Source of the DNA: Streptomyces asoensis
GTDB lineage: Bacteria; Actinomycetota; Actinomycetes; Streptomycetales; Streptomycetaceae
Assembly: GCF_013085465.1 (NCBI RefSeq)
Contig: NZ_CP049838.1
Location: 8,866,001-8,930,000 of the forward strand
DNA: 64,000 nt
Direction: 5' to 3'
The notes under the pieces are model-generated. The model did not search any database and had not been told where the DNA came from. It worked only from the letters and a program-made list of their open reading frames with translations. The translations under genes and the position numbers were made by a program. Of this stretch, positions 17,043 through 25,231 are shown piece after piece (the stretch's first letter is position 1; each line of letters opens with the position of its first letter).

Positions 17043-18053
17043 ATGAGCATCAAGCCCCACCTGCCCGGCGCCCTCGGCTTCGGCACCGCACCGCTCGGCA
17101 ACATGTTCCGCGCCATCCCCGACGAGGAGGCGGCAGCCACCGTCGAAGCCGCCTGGGACCAGGGCATTCGCTACTTCGACACCGCCCCCTTCTACGGCGC
17201 CGGCCTTTCCGAGATCCGGCTCGGCGACGTACTGGCGCAGCACCCCCGGGACGAGTTCGTCCTCAGCACGAAGGTCGGCCGCGTCATCTTCGACGAGATC
17301 GAGGACCCGGCCGTACGCGACCTCGGCGAGAAGGGCGGCCTCTTCGAACACGGTCGCCCGAACAAGATGGTCAACGACTACACCGCCGACGCCACCCTCC
17401 GCTCCATCGAGGACAGCCTCAAGCGCCTCCGGACAGACCGCCTCGACATCGTGTGGGTGCATGACGTCGCCCAGGACTTCTACGGAGACGAGTGGCTGGC
17501 CGTCTATGAGACCGCGCGCACCGGCGCGTTCCGCGTCCTGGAGACGCTGCGCGAGGAGGGCGTCATCAAGGCCTGGGGCCTGGGCGTCAACCGCGTGGAA
17601 CCCCTGGAGCTCACCCTCGACCTGGACGAGCCGAAGCCCGACGCCTTCCTGCTCGCCGGTCGCTACACCCTCCTCGACCATGACCGGGCCCTCCAGCGCC
17701 TGCTGCCGGCCGCTGCCGACCAGGACGTCGACGTCGTGGTCGGCGGCCCCTACAGCTCGGGCATCCTCGCCGGAGGAACGCACTTCGAGTACCAGAAGGC
17801 ACCCGCGCACATCATCGACAAGGTGCAGCGGATCAAGGCGCTTGCCGATCGGCACGGGGTCGGTATCAAGTCCGCCGCGCTCCAGTTCTCCCTCGCCCAT
17901 CCGGCGACGGCGGCTGTGATCCCCGGCGCCACCAAGCCCGGTCGCATCTCCGAGGACATCGCCGCTCTCGGCGAGACGATCCCGGCCGCGTTCTGGACGG
18001 ATCTGCGCGAGGGGCGGCTGATAGCGCAAGACGCTCCCGTACCCGCCGCCTGA
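17043..18053 (+). CDS. Aldo/keto reductase
   Basis: 336 residues of the aldo/keto reductase fold, similar to D-threo-aldose 1-dehydrogenase and pyridoxal reductase-like members. Motifs: LGFGTAPLGNMFRAI, then YFDTAPFYGAGLSE (catalytic Asp and Tyr), VLSTKVGR (catalytic Lys), DIVWVHD (His) and the NADPH-binding end VIPGATKP. It is a cytosolic NAD(P)H-dependent oxidoreductase of sugar or aldehyde substrates. ATG 17043 follows AAGGAT. The SRPBCC gene starts 33 nt downstream, so the two form an operon under the divergent LysR. Confidence 0.93.
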   Translation: MSIKPHLPGALGFGTAPLGNMFRAIPDEEAAATVEAAWDQGIRYFDTAPFYGAGLSEIRLGDVLAQHPRDEFVLSTKVGRVIFDEIEDPAVRDLGEKGGLFEHGRPNKMVNDYTADATLRSIEDSLKRLRTDRLDIVWVHDVAQDFYGDEWLAVYETARTGAFRVLETLREEGVIKAWGLGVNRVEPLELTLDLDEPKPDAFLLAGRYTLLDHDRALQRLLPAAADQDVDVVVGGPYSSGILAGGTHFEYQKAPAHIIDKVQRIKALADRHGVGIKSAALQFSLAHPATAAVIPGATKPGRISEDIAALGETIPAAFWTDLREGRLIAQDAPVPAA

Positions 18054-18086
18054 CCCCGTCACCCCGCACGTCCCCAGGAGAATCCC

Positions 18087-18518
18087 GTGGCCACGACCAC
18101 CGCATCCCTCGACATCCCCGCCTCGCCCGAACGCGTCTGGCAGCTCATCGGCGGCTTCGACTCACTGCCTGACTGGCTGCCCTACATCCCCACCAGCGAG
18201 CTCAGTGACGGCGGACGCGTCCGCAGTCTCAGGAACGAGGACGGCGGCGTGATCGTCGAACGCCTCGAAGCCTTCGACGACAAGGCCCGCACCTACAGCT
18301 ACTCCATCCTCCAGGCTCCCTTCCCCGTCACCGGCTACCTCTCCACCCTCACGGTGCACGAGACGCCCGGGCAGGACACGGCCCGCGTGGAGTGGTCCGG
18401 CACCTTCACACCGGACGGCATCAGCGACGACGAGGCCATCGCCCTGTTCCACGGTATCTATGCGGACGGCCTCGCGGCGCTGAACCACACGCTCACCGTT
18501 CCTGACCAGCGTGTATAA
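18087..18518 (+). CDS. SRPBCC-family (polyketide cyclase/dehydrase-like) protein
   Basis: 143 residues of the START/Bet v1 helix-grip fold: IPASPERVWQLIGGFDSLPDW, with RVEWSGTFTPDG and a C-terminal helix HGIYADGLAALNHTL. GTG 18087 is behind AGGAG. Such proteins bind hydrophobic ligands or act as cyclases. With the reductase upstream it may handle a small aromatic or polyketide-like compound; no specific substrate is visible. Confidence 0.88.
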   Translation: MATTTASLDIPASPERVWQLIGGFDSLPDWLPYIPTSELSDGGRVRSLRNEDGGVIVERLEAFDDKARTYSYSILQAPFPVTGYLSTLTVHETPGQDTARVEWSGTFTPDGISDDEAIALFHGIYADGLAALNHTLTVPDQRV

Positions 18519-18596
18519 GCGTCTTTCGGAGCGGCAAGGTCGACAGTGCGTCGCCGGTTCCGGCATCTGGTCCCGTGCCGGCGTTCGGGGATTGCC

Positions 18597-19847
18597 CTAT
18601 GCGGGTGCGGGGCGGTGCCGCAGTTGGGCGGCCATGACCGCGACATCGTCCTCGGCGTGCCGGGCGTCGAGGCGGGCGAGGACCGTGTCGAGGATGTCCT
18701 CGACACCTGTGGTGGCCGAGAAGCTGAGACCGGCCAGTCGGTGCAGGGACTCGTCGATGTCCTCACCACGGCGCTCGACGAGCCCGTCGGTGAACAGCAT
18801 CAGTGCCTGGGAGGGGTCCAAGCGGTAGGTCGCCGGTTCGTAGCCGCCGAGGCCCGTGCCCAGGGGCGGGCCGACCTGCACGGGCAGCAGTGAGGCCCGG
18901 CCCTGCCCATCGATCACGGCCGGCGGCAGGTGGCCGGCACTGGCCAGGGTCACCAGCCCGCGGACAGGGTCCACGCGCGCGATGAGGCAGGTGGCCGGGC
19001 GGCGGTCCGGCTCTCTGGAGGCGATGTCGTCGAGCTGGCGCAGCACGCGGTGCGGCGGCAGGTCGGCGGAGGCTATGTACCGCAGGGACGAGCGGTGGGC
19101 CGCCATGTCGACGGCGGCCTCCAGGCCGTGCCCCATGACGTCGCCGACGACGAGCAACGTACGGCCGAAGTGCAGCCGGACGGTCTCACACCAGTCACCG
19201 CCGACCAGGGCGCGCTGCCCCACGGGCAGGTAGCGGATGGCGACATCCAGGTTCGGGTGCGGTCGGCCGGGTTCGGCGAGCAGGGCCCGCTGTAGCTTGC
19301 CGACAATGCCGCTCACCGCGTCGTGCTCCCGGGCGTGCCGGATGTTCGAGGCGGCCCGCTCGGCGAGGAACGTGACGAGCTCCACCTCCTCGCGGGTGAA
19401 GGGCGCCCCCTCCCGGGCGCACACCAGCACGCCGTAACGGTGCTCATCGATGGCAAGCGGCACGCGGAGTGCGGGCCGGGCACCGCCGGAAGCCAGGTGC
19501 ACGACCCCGCTCTCTCCCGGGCCGGCCCGCTCCCTCGCCGCTGTCGCTGCCCACCGGGCGTCGGGAAGCACCTCCGGGTTCCCGCTGACGGCGTCGTACG
19601 TCGAGCCGGCCTCGCCCCTACCGTGCAGGACCGCCGCCGCGGCTCCCACCTGTCCGGTGACCTCCCGAGTCAGCTCCGCGCACGTCGTGTCCTCGTCCAG
19701 CGTGGTGCCGATCCGGGCCGCCGCCGAGCGCAGCACGCCCAGCGGGGACGGCACGTCGACGCCCCATGCGGGTGCGCCGCCGGATCCCGTCGGCTCCACC
19801 GTCGCCGGACTTCGAAACGACTCGAACCATCGCGCCACACCCACCAC
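18597..19847 (-). CDS. GAF-PP2C (SpoIIE-type) serine phosphatase
   Basis: About 415 residues: a GAF domain (LGVLRSAAARIGTTLDEDTT through FLAERAASNIRHARE), then a SpoIIE/PP2C domain (VAIRYLPVGQRALVGGDWCE, LLVVGDVMGHGLEA, LMLFTDGLVERRGEDIDE). It is predicted to dephosphorylate an anti-sigma antagonist. Unlike the phosphatase at 13.1-15.6 kb it lacks PAS and kinase domains. The start is uncertain among closely spaced GTGs (19847, 19844, 19838) that precede ARWFESF. The 200 nt to the next gene hold a short open stretch of unknown origin and nothing else recognisable. Confidence 0.9.
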   Translation of the reverse strand: MVGVARWFESFRSPATVEPTGSGGAPAWGVDVPSPLGVLRSAAARIGTTLDEDTTCAELTREVTGQVGAAAAVLHGRGEAGSTYDAVSGNPEVLPDARWAATAARERAGPGESGVVHLASGGARPALRVPLAIDEHRYGVLVCAREGAPFTREEVELVTFLAERAASNIRHAREHDAVSGIVGKLQRALLAEPGRPHPNLDVAIRYLPVGQRALVGGDWCETVRLHFGRTLLVVGDVMGHGLEAAVDMAAHRSSLRYIASADLPPHRVLRQLDDIASREPDRRPATCLIARVDPVRGLVTLASAGHLPPAVIDGQGRASLLPVQVGPPLGTGLGGYEPATYRLDPSQALMLFTDGLVERRGEDIDESLHRLAGLSFSATTGVEDILDTVLARLDARHAEDDVAVMAAQLRHRPAPA

Positions 19848-20057
19848 CCTAAGAGCACCACGAACCGGCGCAGGTAACGCACATGTTTCCTCATCTCGAA
19901 CATGCATCCGAATTGGCTCACCGGTAGGGTGCCCGCCGAGCACGGGCCGTGAACAGGGTGATCCAGCGACCGACCGCCGGGACGACTCGGCCCTCCGTCC
20001 GAGCCTGTCGGGTTCGGCGGTCCAGCCGCAGGGGCGTTGGCAGGGCGACCTGCGGGT

Positions 20058-21059
20058 TCAGCCTCGGGCGACCGCGATGGCCCCCGCGAGCCTCTCTCCC
20101 GCCTCGTAGATCATGTACGGGACGCCGCCGTCGGTACCGAACGAAGGTGCCGCGGCGCGACCGTTCTCCGGGGCGGTGCCGCGCGAGTTGTAGAAGACGC
20201 CGAGGTGGGTGCGCTTGCTGAAGTCGTCGCCGACCTCGGTGATCATGATGTCGCCGCCGCTCTCCTTGTCCTTGTTGTAGACGACGTAGGTGCTGTTGTT
20301 GCGGTAGAGAAGGTGCGGGCCGCCGACGTTGACGGCGCCGACGTCGCCGTGCCGGATCAGCGGCTGCTGGTCGTAGGTCCAGGTGCGGCCGTCGGCGGAC
20401 CAACCCCAGTGGATGTCACGGTGGTTGGTGGTGTTGTTGAGCATGAAGACCATCACGTGGCGGGCGCCGCGCGAGGGCAGGTCGTGGCGGAATACCCGGG
20501 CGTACGACGTCTCCGTGGTGCCTGCCGGGAGCATGGATGCCGACAGTACGACCTTGTCGTACGCGAAGTGGATCCCGTCGGTCGAGCGGGCGAGGCGGGT
20601 CGTGGTGTTCTCGCCGTGGAAATACAGCCAGAACTCCTTGACGTCCGCGTTCCACAGCACGTGGGGGGACGAGACATGGCTGACGGAGTAGTGCGGGGAC
20701 CAGTTGTTGGAGACGATCGGATTCGACGGGTACTCCGTGAACGGCCCTTCCAGTGAGTCGCCGTAGGCCAGGCAGACCCCACCGGGCGGGTCGTGCGGCG
20801 CGTAGTACAGGTAGTAGCGGCCGAGCGGGGAGCTCAGCTTGTCGTAGACGCCCCTGATGCAAGGAAAGATGATCTCGCCGGTGGGGTTGTACTTCAGCCG
20901 AGATGGCGTCAGAAGGGTTCGGACATAGGTGTAGTTCGGGAATCCGCCGGGTGCTGCGGCCGCGGGCTGGGCTCCCAGGGCTGACCCGACGGTGAGGGCG
21001 GCTCCGGTGGCGGCGGTGGCGCGCAGGAAGAGACGTCGGTCGAGATGTTGCTCCTGCAT
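20058..21059 (-). CDS. Tat-exported beta-propeller protein, glycosidase-like
   Basis: 333 residues. The twin-arginine signal DRRLFLRATAATGAALTVG is followed by AQPAAAAPGG, so export is via Tat. The mature part has repeated propeller strands (SHVSSPHVLWNADVKEFWLY, TRLARSTDGIHFAYDK, RDIHWGWSADGRTWTYDQQ, GVPYMIYEAGERL) like five-bladed GH43/GH117-type glycosidases. Catalytic acids cannot be assigned from sequence alone. It is the last gene of the LacI-led unit, 56 nt after the permease gene. It probably releases or binds the substrate outside the cell. ATG 21059 has GGAGCC upstream. Confidence 0.8.
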   Translation of the reverse strand: MQEQHLDRRLFLRATAATGAALTVGSALGAQPAAAAPGGFPNYTYVRTLLTPSRLKYNPTGEIIFPCIRGVYDKLSSPLGRYYLYYAPHDPPGGVCLAYGDSLEGPFTEYPSNPIVSNNWSPHYSVSHVSSPHVLWNADVKEFWLYFHGENTTTRLARSTDGIHFAYDKVVLSASMLPAGTTETSYARVFRHDLPSRGARHVMVFMLNNTTNHRDIHWGWSADGRTWTYDQQPLIRHGDVGAVNVGGPHLLYRNNSTYVVYNKDKESGGDIMITEVGDDFSKRTHLGVFYNSRGTAPENGRAAAPSFGTDGGVPYMIYEAGERLAGAIAVARG

Positions 21060-21115
21060 GGTGGCTCCGATGGCAGAAGGTGTCTGGCTCGGCGGGCCCG
21101 GACGGGGCCGCGGGC

Positions 21116-22396
21116 TCAGAGGCGGGTGGCGGCGGTGACGCACAGGCCGCCGAGGGCGACCGCCCAGACGTACGGCAGGCTGCGCACCATGACCTGTTGG
21201 GGAGTGACGCCTGCGTACTGGGCGCTCCACACGGTCTGTGTGCTGGTCGGGTCGGCGACACCGAAGACCTGGTTGTACGAGGTGGCCATGCCGAGGACGG
21301 CGGCCGCGGGGTAGATGCCGGTGGCGATGAGGACGCCGGCGATGCCCGCGCCGAGCCCGAACACGTTGAGGGGGCCGCGGTAGAGGCACAGGGGGACGAG
21401 GAGCGTGAAGACGAGGACGAACAGCACGGGGTTCCGCGGACTGACGGCCTTGACGAGCGGTTCGAGCGCGTCCACGGCGCCGGGCAGCTTGACGGCCGCG
21501 AGCAGGATGCCGATGGCGATGAAGAGGACGATCGGCGGAGCGGCCACCTCGAAGCCGCCGTACAGGGTGCGCAGCAGCCGCTTGTTCATCTCGCCGGGCC
21601 GGGTGGTGGTGACCAGCGCGTACAGGACCCCCGCCAACAGCGAGGGGATGATGGCGAGTTCGAAGCCCAGCGCGAGGACGAGCGGGACGGCGGGGGCGAG
21701 CAGCGCGTACCAGGGCGCGTCGCCGAGGTCCTTGCGCCGTGAACGGGGCTTCGCGTCCACGGACTTGAGCGACCAGGCGTGCTCGGTGCCACGCCGACGT
21801 GTCTCGACGAGGACGAACGCGAGGGCGGCGACCAGGGCGAACGGGAAGAGCTTCACCATGAAGCCGCGCACGGTCGGGATCGGCAGTTCCAGCGCGGTGG
21901 AGAAGAACTGCCACACCGGCAGCTCGAAGGGGATGCCCACGGCGATGCCCATCAGCACTGTGCCCGCGGCGGTCACCTTGGGCACGCCGACGGCGATCAT
22001 GGCGGGTATGCCGATGATGCCGGCGAGCATGGCGGCGGGGGCCGAGCCGGTCACCGTTCCGACGAGTGCGGACACGGCGAGGACACCGAGGGCCACCACG
22101 GTCGGGCGGTCACCGCCGAACTCGACGATTTTGCGGACGAGCGTGCCCGCGATACCGGTCTCGTCGAGGAGCTTGCCCAGCCAGGAGCCCAGAATGATCG
22201 CGATCATGGTGGCGGCCAGGGTCGGCGCGCCTTCCTGGAGAACGGTGTCCAGCACGCTGTTCTTGCCGGTCAGCGGTGCCCCGGCGAGGAAGGCGATGAC
22301 GACGGCGAGCAGCACCAGCGCGAAGGCGGTGGGCAGTCTGCGGGTGAGCATCAGGCCGACGCCGGCGGCCATGACGAGGAGGATGACGACACCCAT
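21116..22396 (-). CDS. Membrane permease of the GntP/carboxylate-transporter type
   Basis: 426 residues, very hydrophobic, with about 11-12 membrane helices: MGVVILLVMAAGVGLMLTRR at the start and a re-entrant-like ATMIAIILGSWLGKLLDETG segment. LVGTVTGSAPAAMLAGIIGI and its counterpart near GIYPAAAVLGMATSYNQVFG suggest two inverted halves as in the ion-transporter superfamily (GntP, DcuC, CitMHS). It is probably a secondary importer of an organic acid or sugar acid. It starts 3 nt after the HEAVH-protein gene, so the two are translationally coupled. Confidence 0.75.
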   Translation of the reverse strand: MGVVILLVMAAGVGLMLTRRLPTAFALVLLAVVIAFLAGAPLTGKNSVLDTVLQEGAPTLAATMIAIILGSWLGKLLDETGIAGTLVRKIVEFGGDRPTVVALGVLAVSALVGTVTGSAPAAMLAGIIGIPAMIAVGVPKVTAAGTVLMGIAVGIPFELPVWQFFSTALELPIPTVRGFMVKLFPFALVAALAFVLVETRRRGTEHAWSLKSVDAKPRSRRKDLGDAPWYALLAPAVPLVLALGFELAIIPSLLAGVLYALVTTTRPGEMNKRLLRTLYGGFEVAAPPIVLFIAIGILLAAVKLPGAVDALEPLVKAVSPRNPVLFVLVFTLLVPLCLYRGPLNVFGLGAGIAGVLIATGIYPAAAVLGMATSYNQVFGVADPTSTQTVWSAQYAGVTPQQVMVRSLPYVWAVALGGLCVTAATRL

Positions 22397-22399
22397 GGG

Positions 22400-23005
22400 T
22401 CAGTTCTCTCTTCCGGGCCGGGTGAGCGCTGTGCGAAGCGCGGCGGTGAGGAGCAGGGGGCTGCGGCCGAGCCCGCAGACGGTTCTGGCGTAGGCGTGGG
22501 CGGCGACCTCTTCGGCACCGGCGACATGGCCGGCCACCCGGTGGCGTCCGAGGCGCAGCACGGTGTGATCGAGTGCCTGCTTGAGCCCGGCCTTCGCCGG
22601 GCCGTGGTGGAGGTGGGCGTGCACGGCCTCGTGGGCGAGCGCGGCCGCGCGTACCGAGCCCGGCGGGTACCAGGCACGCCAGCCGCGGGCGTCGACCAAC
22701 TCCTCGGCGAGGGCGAGCGTGTCGGTGTAGAGCTCGACCGTCGGGGGCCGTGACGTGTAGCGGGCGAGCAGCATCCGCTCCAGACCGTCGTCCCGCTCGA
22801 CCACGCGCGCGGTGGACGGGACGGGGGCGAGCCGGGATCCGAACTCGTCGGCCCTACGGGCCCATTGGCGCAGCAGCCGCGGATCGCGGCCCTCGTGGGT
22901 GGGCGTGGCGGCCAGCAGCCGGACGGCCCATTCGACATCGTCGACGGACGCCGGATCCCACAATCCCCCGTGCTGGGACACGAGTTCATCGGCCGCGGAC
23001 GTCAT
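22400..23005 (-). CDS. Unknown 201-aa protein with HEAVH motif, coupled to HyuA
   Basis: No family recognised. It is a soluble, mostly helical 201-residue protein with HEAVHAHLHHG at 125-135: an HExxH motif plus four further His within nine residues, suggesting a metal site. No downstream Glu/Asp/His ligand is obvious, although GAEEVAAHAYART near residue 170 could supply an Asp/Glu or His as in gluzincins. Its ATG overlaps the hyuA stop by 4 nt (ATGA) and its stop is 3 nt before the permease, so it is an integral operon member. It occupies the position where HyuB is normally found. Confidence 0.7.
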   Translation of the reverse strand: MTSAADELVSQHGGLWDPASVDDVEWAVRLLAATPTHEGRDPRLLRQWARRADEFGSRLAPVPSTARVVERDDGLERMLLARYTSRPPTVELYTDTLALAEELVDARGWRAWYPPGSVRAAALAHEAVHAHLHHGPAKAGLKQALDHTVLRLGRHRVAGHVAGAEEVAAHAYARTVCGLGRSPLLLTAALRTALTRPGREN

Positions 23006-25131
23006 GGCCGCACCTCCAGGACCGCGACCACCGGCTCGTCTGCCGCGCGGGCCCGCAACTCGCTGCGGGCCAGCGCGAGCAGAGGCTGGGGATCGAGGAC
23101 GCCGGACAGGTCGGCGATGCGGGAGCCGAGCAGCAGCCGCAGGGCGGGAGCGCGCACCCCGCCGTCGCCGTACGAGGTGGACTCGCCCACCAGCCGGGCG
23201 AGTACCTCCGGGGCGCCGGCCACGGTGGTGGTCTCCACGCGGGCGTCGGCGGCGTGGTGGCGTACGACGCCGTCCGCGTCGACGATCCGTACGGGCCGGC
23301 GGGTCGGCCGCAGGCGACGGCGCGTCTCCGTGCCGTAGACGGTGTGGGCGGCGGTGCCCGCCAGGACGTGGACCGCCGTAGGGTCGGTTTTCAGACTGGC
23401 CGCCGCGGCACGGAGTCGCTCGGTGTCGTCGGCGCGGTGGGACCGGTCCTGGGTGCGCAGTTCGGTGGCGCCGGTCGCGACCGCGCGCACGGTGTTGGTC
23501 TGCGGGTCGACGGTGACTTCGACCTCGACGCCTTCGGCGGCGGCGCCCTGGGCGACGACCGCCCGCTCCGCCTCGGCCCGGACGGCGAGGATCTGTTCCT
23601 GCGTGGCGCCGGGCACGATCCGCTCGACCTGTTCGCGTACGAGCGCGAGGGCGACGCCGATGGGGCTGATGACCTCGTTGTGGCGGGCGATCCGGCCCTC
23701 CATGCCGCTGGTGCGAGCGAGGTGCGGGGTGACGGATGCGGCGCCGCCGCCTCCGCCGACGAGGACTGCCGTGTCCTTGTCGAGGCGGTAGTCGCGGATC
23801 ATGGCGTCCACCACCGTCTTCACCCGGTCGACGCCCGCGTCGAGGATCTGAAGGGCCGCGGTGGCGACGTCGGTGCCGAACAGGGCGGCCAGCGGCGCGA
23901 TCGCGGCGCGCGCGCTCTCGGGGGCGCAGTGTGCGAAGTCGCCCTCGGGGACACGGCCGAGGGCATTGGCGGCACAGGTCATCGTGACGGCGAATCGCCC
24001 GCCCGCCGCGTCGAGCACGGCGTAGTCGGCGGGGTCGCCGTCCATGGGCCGGACGGTGTCGACCTTGGCGTCCCGCAGCCGGTCGGGGGAGGCGAAGCAG
24101 GCGTACGGAAGTCCCGCGATGTGGGCGCTGCGCGGTCCCACGCCCGTCACCCGGCCTTCGCCGATCCGCACCATGGAGCCGCCGCCGACGCCGACCGTGC
24201 GCACGTCGAGGGCGCTCAGATACGAGGTCTTGCCGAGGATGGTGGCGTGCCGGACGGCGACCTTGCCGCGGCGTACGACGCTGATGTCGGTCGAAGTGCC
24301 TCCGGTCTCCAGGAACACGCCCTCGCTCACCCGCTCCCGCATCAGAGCGCCCGCGACTCCGGCAGCCGGTCCGGACAGGACCGTCAGGAGCGGTCGGCGG
24401 CGCATCTCGTCGAGAGCCATCACACCGCCGTCGCAGCGCATCACCATCAGGGGCGCGGTCACGCCCGCCTTGGTGATGGAGGCATCGACGAGGTCGGCGG
24501 TGGCCAGCATGCGGGGCAGGATCGCCGCGTTGACCACGGCGGTGCGGGTGCGCTTGTGCAGCCCGTACAGCGAGGTGATCTCGTGCGCGGCGGTCATCGG
24601 CAGCCCGTACGGCCGTGCCGCGTCCAGGACAGCCTGCTCGCCCTCGGGGCGGTCGACGCTGAACGGCTGGCTGGCGACGAGGACTTGAGCGCCTTCATCC
24701 CTCAGCTGTTCGACGGCGCGACGGACGGCTGACGTGTCCTGAGGGTCGGCGACATGCGCGTAGGCCAGCGGAAGCCTTTTGCCGGGGGCGAGTTCGAGCC
24801 TTCCGAACGAGGCGAGGCGGCGGGTGAGCACCGCTGCGGGGCCCGTCCCGATGCCGATCAGTCCGACGGTCGCCACGTCGCCCTCCAGGAGGGCGTTGGT
24901 AGCCTGGGTCGTGCCGTGCGCCAGGAAGGCGACGTCGGCCGGGGCGCAGCCGGTCTGCTCCAGGAGCCGGTCGAGCGCCTCGACGATGCCGTGCGCGACG
25001 CCGTCCTCGTGATGATGGCTGGTGGGGACCTTGACCTGCCCCAGGAGTTCGAGGGTCGTGGCGTCCACGGCCACGGCGTCGGTGAAGGTTCCGCCCACGT
25101 CGATGCCGACGCGGATACGGGGTGTGTTCAT
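23002..25131 (-). CDS. Hydantoinase/oxoprolinase family protein, HyuA type
   Basis: 709 residues. N-terminal Hydant_A_N domain (IRVGIDVGGTFTDAVAVD), HGTTQATNALLEG, then the ASKHA-fold Hydantoinase_A core (FLETGGTSTDISVVRRGKVA, TVGVGGGSMVRIGEG, DTAVLVGGGGGAASVTPHLA). The family does ATP-dependent ring opening of hydantoins or 5-oxoproline, or activates ketones in acetone carboxylase. It normally needs a HyuB partner, which is missing here. Strong RBS AGGAGGTG before ATG 25131. It probably phosphorylates or hydrolyses the imported substrate. Confidence 0.92.
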   Translation of the reverse strand: MNTPRIRVGIDVGGTFTDAVAVDATTLELLGQVKVPTSHHHEDGVAHGIVEALDRLLEQTGCAPADVAFLAHGTTQATNALLEGDVATVGLIGIGTGPAAVLTRRLASFGRLELAPGKRLPLAYAHVADPQDTSAVRRAVEQLRDEGAQVLVASQPFSVDRPEGEQAVLDAARPYGLPMTAAHEITSLYGLHKRTRTAVVNAAILPRMLATADLVDASITKAGVTAPLMVMRCDGGVMALDEMRRRPLLTVLSGPAAGVAGALMRERVSEGVFLETGGTSTDISVVRRGKVAVRHATILGKTSYLSALDVRTVGVGGGSMVRIGEGRVTGVGPRSAHIAGLPYACFASPDRLRDAKVDTVRPMDGDPADYAVLDAAGGRFAVTMTCAANALGRVPEGDFAHCAPESARAAIAPLAALFGTDVATAALQILDAGVDRVKTVVDAMIRDYRLDKDTAVLVGGGGGAASVTPHLARTSGMEGRIARHNEVISPIGVALALVREQVERIVPGATQEQILAVRAEAERAVVAQGAAAEGVEVEVTVDPQTNTVRAVATGATELRTQDRSHRADDTERLRAAAASLKTDPTAVHVLAGTAAHTVYGTETRRRLRPTRRPVRIVDADGVVRHHAADARVETTTVAGAPEVLARLVGESTSYGDGGVRAPALRLLLGSRIADLSGVLDPQPLLALARSELRARAADEPVVAVLEVRP

Positions 25132-25231
25132 GTCCGGGCACCTCCTTGTGCTGGATCGGTTCGCGCGGGCGGTCACCGGGCGGGGCGGGTGGAGCCGCCC
25201 CGCCCGGAACTCCCGTCCGCATACGGGTCGT

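Noticed and set aside
19918..20057. Open minus frame ending GRWITLFTARARRAPYR after the propeller gene
   Set aside because: Codon use is only weakly gene-like and no family was recognised; it may be an unidentified remnant but is not supported as a gene.
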